Position numbers and translations under genes: made by a program. This document shows positions 26,501 to 37,549 of a stretch of 64,000 nt of DNA, in pieces. Source of the DNA: Dipetalonema caudispina (taxonomy: Eukaryota; Nematoda; Chromadorea; Rhabditida; Onchocercidae); contig JABVXV010000262.1 in assembly GCA_013365325.1 (NCBI GenBank), positions 1 to 64,000 on the forward strand, written 5' to 3'. The notes below the pieces were generated by a model. The model was given only the letters and a program-made list of their open reading frames with translations. It was not told the origin of the DNA and made no database searches. Within the stretch, counting starts at the first letter, position 1; each line of letters starts with the position of its first letter.

Positions 26501-29500
26501 AATATATTTCATTATTATTTCCCATCCATATACATTTTTCTACAAATTACATTTTTGAAATTAACCGGAAACTTTCCTTTACCTTGGATAAAACAACATG
26601 CATTGCACATGCAATAATTCATCAATGTCCAATGCACGTGCTGTGATCAGTTGCGCTTTTATGAAATATTTCAATGCTTTTTTTAAAATACCCCATGGCA
26701 CTTTTTGCTTATTACTATTTGATGTAGCATCTTCTTGATCACTTGGCTGATCATGCTAAAATTATAGATGTTGTTAAAATTCAACATGAAAATTTAAAAT
26801 TTTCCCAATTTTTTTAAACAAATTTATTAGACAAATTGATGCAGAATAAAAACAATACTTAACATTTCGATTTTTTTTTATGAAATAAAATTAATATATT
26901 CAATTATTTCCTGAAATTTAAGTAATCTTTCATTTCTGAATTCTAAAATTTTAAGATAATTATTGCATCTACTTTTTGATACAAAAATAAAAATTCGAAT
27001 ATTTTCTAACAAATTGCTCCCGATCTAGCAATCGCGGCCAATAGATGAAATTTAACAGCGATTCGGTTTGATCATTGGTTATTGCAATCAGGAATTCATG
27101 TGACAGGACAACCTATAATACTTCGATCATAAATTATCTATTGCTAGAGATATCTTCTCCTTTCAGTAATTTCAACCTACCATTTCATCATCACTTTTTC
27201 AACATAGAAAATTGTATTTGAAATATAACTTACATGTTTTACGATTAATTTATTTTCAACGTTTAATGCCACATCTATTTGAATTGCATAACGTGTCGAT
27301 AATTGACGTCGATCTATCATCGAATTTAACGTTACACCCTGCAAAACAATACGTTTTTATCATACCTGAATTGTAATAATTAAAAATTTCATAAGTTTGA
27401 TAAATGTAAGTGGAAGAAGTAAGAGAAGGCAAAGGTAATATAAATTTCAGAAATATATTTTTGCTGCTTTTTTTTACATCACTTGATCGAATTGTTAGCG
27501 ATTAAATCGATCAAATGGTGCAAAATGAGCATCTTTACAAACCAGTTCCGGAAATATCGCACACAACGTTCCGTGTTCGTATTTAAAATCGGTCCTTTTC
27601 ACGTTCTCACCATACTGCTCCGATAAAATATTGGTGGTACATTCAGGTGATGCTTGGCTTATCAACAATTTGCCATTCATATTCACTACAACACCATGTT
27701 GATCGTGATATTTCGTCGCTGACGTACCTTCACGTTGGGTTAAAATTAACCGACCAGCTGTTTGTCTACAATTTTATCAAAATCGTTGGCATATGGTAGT
27801 ATGAAGCTGTAAACTTATTATGATGTTAAAATGTTGTTGAATAGCCAAGAATTCTTCCAAAATGATACCTTTCGCCTGGATCGCCGGATAATTTGACCAA
27901 TGTGGCACGAAAAAATGCTTCTACTACACGTGGACACGACTTATCCGAACTTGGTTCAGCTATTGCACAAACTCTGAATATTTCCCAACTATGTATGGTC
28001 TGGAGACATACTTACAATCAAAGATATTACTAATTTTTGGAAAATTTAAAAAAATTTGCATGAATGAAACTTAACAAAGGTAAAATATTACAGTTAAATA
28101 CAATAACTTCGTTAGTGCTCCTATAATAATGTGATAAGCAATAGCAAGGAATAGTGATTTTAATGAAATCGAATCTTAATTACGAAAACAGTACCGTACT
28201 CTCATCGTTGGATGTGGTGTACGACATTTGATAACATTTCGTGCCCGATGTATCAAAGGAGCAAAATCCAATTCCATGCCAACCAGGCTATTATCACCGT
28301 CAGGATATTTTTCGTAATGTGTCTTTGGCCATTCGATTATAATGGACCTGAGAAACAGATACATGCTTTAAATAAAGATGATTTTCTTTCCATTAAAAGT
28401 ATTCGATTAATTAGTATTAATTAGTTGACTTATTCATTTTCCTTCTGCATCGCTTGAATAGTACGAAATTGTAATGACTGAATCCAAAAATCTCTTCACA
28501 AAGTGAAAAGCATTTACTAACGCTGTATCATGCAGAAAATGAACGCGAATTAATAAAAAAAAAAGATTCTCAGTTTTCGCTCTTTATTTATCAGGTAAGT
28601 TCTTTGATGATTCAGAAGAATTTTGACCGCATAACACTCATCAATGTTTTCTTGATTTTACAAAAGTTTCTAAAGAATATGACAGATAGATAGGCTATAT
28701 CTGAACAAAATTCTCACGAGAAATTTTATATATTTCATAGACTAATCAATAAATATTTTGCTTTTCAAATTAGATAACACTCACAAAAACGTATGAAAGA
28801 CTTACTCTTGAATGATCTGTTCGATAAGCGCTAATTGTGCCTGATGTTGCTCATTAGGTAATTGCGCTGTTGATACGGCTCTTAGCAACGGTGCAAATCT
28901 AAAACGTGAAATTCGGTACTGGGAAACGATTGGATTAATAGTCGAGGACTAAAGAGACCTAAGATGAGTAGAATTAACTTGAACTTCCTCTTGAACTTCT
29001 TTTCAAAGTCTTACCCATGGAGTACCTTAAATATCTGAAGAACTACTTGTTGTGCCGTCTCAGGTAATCTTGAAAACTATTTGCTACATTTCATTGGAAA
29101 GAAAAAAGTTTCCTTCAGTCCTTCTTATACTGAAGAATCCTAACGTATCTGCATAAAAATGCAAATGAAAATTTTCAAGTTCAATTATAAGTTTGATAAA
29201 ATTTCAAGAATTAAAGTAAAAAAAAAAACCTCGACATCACTTCCAATTCATCCGTTTTACAAGGTTGGACCAACAAACTTGCCTTTCTTTGGCAATTTAA
29301 CCACTGAAAATTTAACTGATATGCAAAATTGTTAAATAGCCTATGGAATTCATAATTTCTAATAACATTTTTCGTAGTTCCAATCAATTTTGTTAAAATA
29401 TTTTGAACTTAAATGGATTGATATTTATCCAATGAATTAATTGAACACATAGTAAACAAAATTAACATATTATCGATTTGAAAATAATTGATTATACGGC

Positions 29501-29696
29501 CATTTCCTCTCTGTTTTTTTCCTTTTAAACTTAAAAAATATTTTCGAAAACTTCGCAGAACCTTTTGTTTTTCACCCATTAGTGTGGCAAGCTTCCTTCG
29601 GCTGTGATATAAATTTGCAATATTTTTTTGAAATGCGCTATCACCTGAAGTATCATTTTTCGAATTGGAACTACTGCACGATATGGGTGAATTCAT
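23532..29696 (-). CDS. Divergent STAT-like transcription factor (SH2-containing), tentative
   Basis: A 17-exon minus-strand gene; every join is in phase and the product is 795 residues, a normal STAT length. Exons: 29696-29562, 29303-29230, 29068-29015, 28898-28806, 28347-28195, 27973-27869, 27765-27543, 27338-27234, 26755-26583, 26439-26277, 26063-25928, 25571-25502, 25377-25222, 24883-24704, 24484-24300, 24075-23871, 23709-23532. The STAT reading rests on order and spacing: an N-terminal helical part with WLNCQRKASLL, then a segment IIQESIIIEWP aligning with the start of the DNA-binding domain, then a linker-like LWQWLYRATEIIIDVGH. Last comes an SH2-like core AIYLRFCDENAGYISFAF, equivalent to the FLLRFSES word with its phosphotyrosine-binding arginine. 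Known STATs act downstream of kinases and enter the nucleus. Oddities are a hydrophobic MYTIIAYVELLLHASSLYT near the C-terminus and no obvious canonical tail tyrosine motif. Gene structure is strong; family is moderate. Confidence 0.6.
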
Positions 29697-29700
29697 AACA

Positions 29701-29714
29701 CCTGAAATTGATTC
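29701..29714 (-). promoter_or_regulatory. Probable trans-splice acceptor of the STAT-like gene
   Basis: On the minus strand a CAATTTCAG acceptor ends at 29702 and is followed by GTGTT and then the ATG at 29696. A 5-nt distance from acceptor to start codon is typical of a spliced-leader site and decides this start. An upstream open frame with a hydrophobic N-terminus (to about 29816) has no ATG. Confidence 0.6.
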
Positions 29715-30923
29715 CCTGCTATAACACAAAATTTCACAACGAATACTTTTGCTAAACAAATTCCCAAATAATATTTGGTACAAAAACGCTAAAAGTAATA
29801 AAGAAGGAAGGAACAAATTAGAGGTTAAAATTGATTTGGCTTATTTTAGAATAATATTTTCGAAAATTCCGACTCATTTTTAATTCGTTGCATGTTAGTT
29901 TTGGAATTTTAATGGAATTATTGGAATATACTATTCATTAAATTATTAAAGGATTTTCTACGGTCATGATTTGTAGTTGCAAACGATCCCAAAGATTGTA
30001 ATAGGCTAACGTTAAACGTAACATTATTGATTGACGTGTTTTTTTTTTACTTGTCACAAAATTGAATCTTAAGAGGGAAATGAATTGAGGCAGGGGAATT
30101 CTTTCTCTTTCATTTTATTGATTCAAGAAATATACGGTAGTTCTATGACATACAGTATGAAGTTTTCTGAACGATGATGGAGCACGCGGGTATGGTACAT
30201 GCAAAGTACAATAAGCAGTAAGGTATACTGTATTGAGGAGTTAATAATCTTAGTAATTTTTCCTATGTTCATTTAAATTATTGCAAAGCTTTTTTAAAAC
30301 TATGAAAAATTTCTGGTGCTCTTTTTAAGATTGCATATCGTATCCTTCGTTTATAGTAATTTGTTAAATTTGTTAATTAAAATTAAAGCTTTTTTCCATT
30401 AAATCAAGTTAAATTCGTTATAGATTAAGGGCACATTCTGATGTCTTGTAGTCAAGACAAAAAAAAAAGAAGGCGAAGACTATTAATGATAATGATCTGA
30501 AGTTGATAAAAAGAAAAAAAAACGGGAAGAAGAAGAAGCAAGCACTGAGCTACTTTGATAACGTCTTAACAGTGAACACATTTATACAATCTATCCAAAT
30601 GTTTGTATGCTAGCTGATAGGCTCCGCTCAATTTCATGAAAGCAATGATATGATAAGAGATGTTCCACTAATCATTTATCATACCATGTCAGACAATTTT
30701 TGAGCAAATAGCACACGAATTAAACCTTTCTGTTTACTTTATATTTTAATATACTTTCGTCATAAACGACAAAAAATGATTAATTCTTGTTTTGATAAGT
30801 TCTACAACCAAAATTTTCTATCATTCTCGTACTAACCACAAATAGAGAATTGGTACTTTTTTTAGTGAATCAAATAAAAAAGACCAGAAATCGTAATATT
30901 GGAAGATATCATTTTCAGCTTTT

Positions 30924-30955
30924 GTAACTGCTTCGGAAATTTCTGAAGCAGTTAC
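30924..30955. repeat. Short perfect hairpin
   Basis: The arm GTAACTGCTTC (30924-30934) is exactly repeated in inverse as GAAGCAGTTAC (30945-30955). The 10 nt between include the self-complementary GAAATTTC, so the foldback is almost fully paired. It is too short for a typical microRNA precursor unless flanks pair too. Confidence 0.7.
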
Positions 30956-32960
30956 TTTAGAATTTATGCAGCATGCAGTAATTTGTAAAAAAAAAAAAAA
31001 AAGGAAAACAAACAGTATTGTTTACAATATAAAATTTATTATTTATAATATTATTTTTTGCGTTTTTCTTTTTTTTTTTTCTCTTCCTTTCTTTTTGCAT
31101 TCAATCTATCTGCAGCAAATTAACAAAAATTAATTCATCAAATTGAAAATTTTAACGATACGGAAATATCAATGTGAATTTGTCGTAGAAAAGGAAGAAT
31201 TACATGCAGCATCTTATCAGAGTTGCGTTTAGATTGAATAGTGATATGCAGTATGCAGTAAGAACTTCCTTTCTATTATTTCTTCCTGTACTTCATTTCT
31301 ACCGTTCCAACTTTTCTGTTGCTTACATACAGAAATCATTTTTCTTTTCATAAACAATCTTATCAACTAATTAACATATATTTTGGCCAATATTCCCTAA
31401 GCTAATTTGTTGCCTATTCTTGCTTCTATTGCAAGTCAGAAATTATCAAATTAACAGTACGGCTGATGTTCGTATCATGCCACGTCATCTTATCGTATAC
31501 ATATCATTAAGAATATCAACAATACATCAAAACGGTTCTGTTTTCGACATACTTTCTTAAACGGAATTCCCAATTCAATGATAAAAATGATTAATACAAT
31601 TGCTGAACAAATCATAATAATAATATTTATATCAAAATTAAAAATCTAACAAATTTGGCATAGTTATATGCTAATTATTATGATTACTGTTACATATAAT
31701 ATCATGCATTACATTGTACATTTGTACAATTAAATAATTATTATAATAAAATATAGTTTTTATTGTTGTAGTAATAAATATAAAATAGATACGAATATCA
31801 TAACTAACTGGACAAGGCTTTTTTTTTCAGCTGTTTGAAATAAAGCTTTAATTTTGCTAATAAGTTAATATACAAAGCGTATTGATAAATTAGTGCAAGG
31901 AGTATCTTTTTAATTAACAAATTCTCAAACTTACTTTTACTTTCTGCAATGTTATTTTTTATCGAATGTTTACTTCTTGGATATTTTTCAAAGGTCAAGC
32001 AATTTTAGCTTACAAATTTTAATTGTTCCATTCATTTACAATAGAATACTTGAAGTATTTGGTTGAATACCATTAAAAATTAATCATCAAGTATGGTCAT
32101 GTAATAATCTTTTAAAACCTCGGTGTAATTTAAATTTACAGTGCAAACCGTTTTGTCCAGCTGAAATATTATTCGGTTGTTCATGTCGGGTTTGTTGCAT
32201 CGGATTGCATTCCTATTAATATTTAACAGGACTACTGGTGTATTGAAATATTTAAAAATTTCGGTTTTATTGACTTTAAAAACAAAATGAAGTCCTATCC
32301 TTCCTTTATCCCACTTCCTTCCTCTTGTAATTTAAATATTAAGGGCAAATTTGAATATCAAAAATATGGAAATTATATTGACAATGTATTTGCAAATTAT
32401 CGGATCAAGTTCATGCCTGAATGAATGGATTTATCGTTTCTGTGCAGTCATCATCGATGCAACCCATTAGAATTTTCCATTCCTCATTAAATATTCTTCT
32501 TTTGCCTTTTCTTCTGGAATGAAATATTCATTGATAGAAGCTTGACAGTTCCATTAATATTTTCCGGTTTTCTTGCAGTTAATGTCACTTTCGGTAATTT
32601 TCTCATTTACCAATTCAGTATCACTACCAAATCCATTATTTTCCATCATTTAAACGGAATGAGAGAATGAACTGCTTTTTAAATTTCTTCCATTTCCAGT
32701 AATCTATCCAGTTTTTAGATCATTAAAAGTGCCGAATAAGCATCTTGAAGTTGATTTTCTTTCATAAATAGACTTTAATGTAGCTCAATTTTACTTAATT
32801 GATGTAATTTTATCAACAATTTCTTCATTTTTCATTTTTCTTCATTTCATTTCCATATCGTGCAAATTATTCATTTTATTTTCTTTTCAAAACTAAAGTA
32901 ATTATTTGTGCAGTTTAACAAATGTTTTTCGGTTATTGTGGTACTTTGTAACTATATCTT

Positions 32961-33010
32961 TCGGGTACACATACCCAGTACTTATGATTTCTCGGGTACA
33001 CATACCCAGT
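32961..33010. repeat. Direct repeat of a 19-bp palindromic word
   Basis: TCGGGTACACATACCCAGT occurs at 32961-32979 and again at 32992-33010, 31 bp apart. Each copy contains the dyad GGGTA-CACA-TACCC. Paired dyads at about three helical turns upstream of the grl gene could be a binding-site pair. This is inference only. Confidence 0.75.
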
Positions 33011-33063
33011 TTGGGAAAGTAAAAAGTCAGCCAAATGATTGTATGGTACAATATGTCTCATAT

Positions 33064-33104
33064 AGTATTATTATTATTATTATTATTATCATTATTATTA
33101 TTAT
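33064..33104. repeat. (ATT)n microsatellite
   Basis: About 13 ATT units with one ATC interruption. An open frame through it encodes only an isoleucine run and is not a gene. Confidence 0.9.
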
Positions 33105-33730
33105 TGATAAACGGACTAAATCTCGTCTAATAAAGCAAAATTGTTTTTAACAGTTTAGTTGTTCCTTTCAAAGAGGTTAAACTGAACCATTGTCATAAGT
33201 GTGCAATAACATTTGTTAATTAACTTAGCCAATTAATAAACTTATTAATTTAATTACTCAAAAACATGAAAATATTTCATATGATATATAACTTTGTTTC
33301 ACAAAAGGAAAGGTAATCTTCATTCGCTAAATGTAAACTCTTAATTAAAAATATTAAAATGTCATTAGAGACAATGAATTAATCAAGCTTAAATATCATT
33401 GAGACAAGTTATGCTAATGCCATCATTTGAAATTCCTTCTATTATGTATGATTTCCGAATTGATAAAAAAGAAAGAAAGCAAAAAAGGAAAGTAATAATA
33501 TGAATTTTGGCAAATTGGATCATTGCTGACAGATGAGGAATAAATGAGAAAGAAGATTTGAAGATGAACACACATTCATTTTACCGATAAAATTTTTATC
33601 CAATTATTGAGGTGACATTTTTTTGTTTTTTTTCGATGACAATAGCGAATGTTATATATTAAGAGAAAATTTAAATGAGAATAATACTTCGTTGAAAGAT
33701 TTCGACCTAATTATTTCTTTCAAATTATCT

Positions 33731-33741
33731 TTAATTTCAGA
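33731..33741 (+). promoter_or_regulatory. Probable trans-splice acceptor of the grl gene
   Basis: TTAATTTCAG ends at 33740, one base before the ATG at 33742. A near-zero 5' UTR after a strong acceptor is typical of spliced-leader addition in nematodes and supports this start. Confidence 0.6.
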
Positions 33742-36512
33742 ATGTTGTTATCCTTTCTAATCCCTTCATTTATCAATGTATCAATTGTGTGTAGAAATAG
33801 CTATTTTTTGAAAACTTTGAAATGATAAGATAATATGTTAGGTTTGTTTTGTACTTTACAGTTAAAGTTCATATTTGGTACTGTTGTTAATATTGTTATC
33901 GCGATAATGAAAAATATTTTTAGATTAAAATTTTTTAAAAAATTGAAGTTAGCATCATAATCAAAAAAAAAAAAAAAAAGACAGTCAAGAAATTCAATTT
34001 CTCTCGATACGACAACATGTTATGGAACATTCGAAGAGACATTTTAATCATTACATCAATTATACAACTGTTTTTCTGCTCAGCTCCATGTTTCTGCTTT
34101 AGATCGATACCATTATGGCACTGTATTCCAAATTGCTTCCAAGGTTCGATACTTTAATTAATTATGCAAAACAAAATGAAATAAATCAAAATGATGTGAA
34201 ATAAGAAAAACTGAGATAAAGTGAAATCAGTAGCAAAAAATGAGATAAGATTGATGCATTTAGTAAGCAAATCAAATAAGTAATGCTAATTTACTTTTCA
34301 AAAAAAAAAAAAAAAAAAAAAGTAAGTGAATAAATTTTATAAGGAATTTCAGTTCCGATCGTAAAACCACTGGAAGTATCATCATCGTTGCCATTTCCGC
34401 ATATACCAATGTCACGCGGTGAAAATCACGCAAGACAACAGGTTCAATTGCAACCACGGGAACGATACATTTCAGGCAATAATTATCAAAAGCATTACAG
34501 TTCATCAAATGATTTTCATCATTTCACTGATGTAAATTTACCACAACAACAACGATATGAACAAGACGAGTCATGGCAACCCAATCAGCACAGCGATGAA
34601 CCAATTATATATATCGCTGAAAGTTAGATTTTGAATGATAGGACAACTGAAAATTTAACTAACTTTAAAAACAATGAACCTTTAATTCAGTTAACAAATG
34701 TTCATTTTATGAAGTAGCAATGGTAAAGGAGAATGAAGAAAAAATAATAGTATTTGAAAATGATCAATGCTAGAAATCAATCTGCACGAGTGATATTCTG
34801 TCAAAACTTGATATCGTATTTTTGATCCTGATTTATCAGATATAATTGGAATCAAATTAATAGAACTTTCAATTAGTTTAATAGAATAAGTGGCATGTGA
34901 TATTCAACTTGCGCAACATATAGAGTAATAATTATAAACAGCTTAATTAGCTGCTATAAATACCAAAGAGGAATTGAATTTAATTCGAAATCAATATTCA
35001 AAAACAAATTAAAGCAACACCTAGTCCATACGATGAGCTACTCGATGCAACAAAATTGATACTAAGACAGTCTCAACCTGTATCAGTATTTTATCAATAT
35101 GATGAGGATTATTTACTGGAATCACTAAATGACAGATCGAATCGTACAATTGCCACATATCCGTCAGCCATCAACAAGACTTTAAAAAGTAAATCGGTTT
35201 TAACATTACAATGTCATTGCTCACCGTATCATGTTTAAAGTATTTCGATGTCACACAAATGAAATTTCAGCACTACGTATTTAGTAGCATGTTCCTATTG
35301 ATATCGGTGATATAATTCATTTTGTACTAAAATTAAGTCTAATTACGGTACTTTGGTGCTCTATGGATTATGGTAACACATAATTACTATACCTAGTATG
35401 GTATAATATGGTAATGAGAAATAACCCCTTGCAGATGTTTCTGTAGCGAAGCGAAAATCACTACTACCACAGATTCTATCAGGAGATAATTCGTATAGAG
35501 CACATTCTTTGAGGACCGAAAGATTAGCAGATCCTCATCTAACAATGTGTAAGTTTGTTTCCTTCAAGTTTTACGGAATTTGAAGCAAAATTTCATTTGA
35601 GATTTGCTGAAGTTAAAATTTCCTGAATTATTCGATTAAAAATAGCTTCAGATCCAAAAGGTAAATTACAACGGACATCATTTAATGTGCTTAATGTGAA
35701 ACGACAGAAAACCTATTCGAACAATAATGCGGCAAGTTGTGAATGTCTTTTAGCAATTTTGCTATCTTCTTAAGAAATTAAATTTACTTCTAATTTGATA
35801 CATGAGCACATGATTCAACCTTAAATGACTGGAATTCAATCTTACTTCAAATTTGAAATTTAACTTGAATCTTAAACTTCAAAAAACAAATGAGTTAATA
35901 CTGCCAAAATTTTAGCTCCGACGAAATTATCAGGCAAAGCGGGCTGCATTTCCGTCTGCTGTATGTAACAGCAGAAGGCTTAGAAAAGTTATGTTACAGG
36001 TAAATAGTTACTTTCCAATATTTTAAACCAATTGATTAATTAACTGAGTGCCGCCTAATTCTGGTGTACGGATAGCAACGGCTGAGTAGTGTAAACGTAC
36101 ATCAGAATATTGCGGGAATTAATCGTAAACCGCGAGAACCACAACGTGTTGACCGGTTAAAGAGTACTAGTGGTACAAGTTAAGAATGTTGAGCCTTAAT
36201 CAAAAAAGTTCACGTAGGATTATAAGTTAACGTGTTGTTTATTGTTTCTTTCATTTTAATATGTTATCAATAAAACCTAAGCAAACAGAAACAATCCTAA
36301 TGAATAATGTATGAAATATAAAATTTCAATTGTAGGCAATAACAGCTGACGTGTCAGAATCGAAACGTAGCGTGGCGGAAGCAGCTGAACATGCCTATCA
36401 GGGGATTAAATTTGATGTGATTTGCGCGGAAGGTGATTTCAGCTATACCATTCATGCAAAGAAATATTGTGAAGTTACCAAGGAAAATATGACTTGTTTT
36501 GCATTTCGATAA
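33742..36512 (+). CDS. Ground-like domain (hedgehog-related) secreted protein
   Basis: Secreted, nematode-specific hedgehog-related protein of the ground-like (grl) group, whose members act at cuticle and epithelial surfaces. Exons 33742-33790, 34084-34143, 34353-34622, 35015-35188, 35435-35548, 35646-35731, 35916-35999 and 36336-36512 are all in phase, giving 337 residues. The N-terminus is hydrophobic (MLLSFLIPSFINVSIV), likely a signal peptide, followed by a short cysteine cluster (SPCFCFRS, WHCIPNCF). A long hydrophilic middle rich in Gln, Ser and basic residues carries no known domain. The C-terminal ground-like domain runs from CNSRRLRKVMLQ through KFDVICAEGDFSY to HAKKYC and NMTCFAFR at the stop, with its four cysteines kept. 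The donor after 35731 is GC (GCG|GCAAGT), forced by reading phase. The first two exons are the least certain. Confidence 0.85.
36077..36181 (+). other. Possible alternative terminal exon of the grl gene
   Basis: Within the last grl intron an acceptor-like GGATAG is followed by an open frame in the phase of the upstream exon (QRLSSVNVHQNIAGINRK and onward) ending in TAA near 36181. Using it would replace most of the ground-like domain by a basic tail. It may simply be intron that happens to be open. Confidence 0.25.
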
Positions 36513-37504
36513 AAATATCCGAACCATAATTATGTCTGTGTGTACGTATTTCGTATTACGTGAAACCGCTAAATCATACCATCATCTATTAATGGGTATC
36601 TCGACAAAGAGAATTACATGAGACATGAAGCGTTCATTTTCAATTTCTTATTTGCGAGTTCTATTCACTTATGCGTGAGAAGTTGGTCATCTACGTAGCC
36701 GTCATTTCGGAAAAGTGAAAGGATGATGACGATCACGTTTTGTAGAACTTAAAATGCAAAATTACAATGTTTAAAATGTGAGTTGGTGCTGAATCTCATC
36801 AGAAATAAGTATAACTGATAATCATGTTGGTACAAGCATTCGAATTTACCAAAAGTACCAAACAGTTAGCTGTCACTCTTGTGTCTTACAAATATGATCC
36901 ATATGGACAGATTTGAAAATACGTTAGAGATTAAAAATGAGGAAATATTATGACAATTTGGAGAGAAGCAGAATCTGCTAAAGTGAGACATTTTGGTAAA
37001 TAAAGGTGCCATGATAGAGAAACAAGGAAAAGATATGGAATAGATTAAAGAGAGAACAGAATTGGTAAGTGATGGCGAAAGATAATAGTATGATAGATTG
37101 AGAGAGTAATATAGGGAATTACGACATATGATTGGAATAGTGATTGAGAATATAGTTTTGTTAGAGAAAGAGAGGAGGAAGATTTCTTTTTTTTTTTTTT
37201 TTTTTTTTGAATGTCTGGTAGGAATGAAAATTACAGATTGGTAATGTAAGAGGAAAATTAACTTACTGAAATTTCATTTCTGTTTGAATAAATTGTAATA
37301 AGCATATTTGATTATTGATCATTCTGTCAGGGAAATTAAATTATTTCCAATTACGATGATGGGAAATTTTATTGAATTCTTCTTTTCCATTTTGAAACTT
37401 CCTTTTTCTTTTCATAACAATTGTAATTTAAACAAAACGTTTCTTTCTCTTTTCACTTCTAAAAATATATTTTTGGATGGACTAAAATACTGGTAATGAA
37501 ATTC
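36513..37504. other. Intergenic between grl and FAN1
   Basis: About 1 kb with no exon seen. The middle (36950-37190) is strikingly purine-rich on the plus strand (repeated GAGA and GAAAG words) and ends in a poly-T run at about 37188-37208. Confidence 0.5.
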
Positions 37505-37549
37505 ATTTTTCAGAGATATATTTTTGAGCATAATGAATATTGTCTTCTA

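Larger units (their letters stand above)
29715..33730. other. Four-kilobase gene-poor region
   Basis: I see no supportable coding exon on either strand. The region has poly-A and poly-T tracts (near 30458, 30986, 31068), a small hairpin (30924-30955), a 31-bp-spaced repeated palindrome (32961-33010) and an ATT microsatellite (about 33064-33104). It separates the divergent STAT-like and grl genes, so promoters of both probably lie within it. Confidence 0.5.

Noticed and set aside
29409..29816. Signal-peptide-like N-terminus for the STAT-like gene (FLPSLLLLAFLYQILFG)
   Set aside because: The frame has no ATG before it, and TTTCAG followed by ATG at 29696 gives a better start; the hydrophobic run is probably 5' sequence.
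32908..33150. Open frame with a long isoleucine run
   Set aside because: It is translation of the ATT microsatellite.
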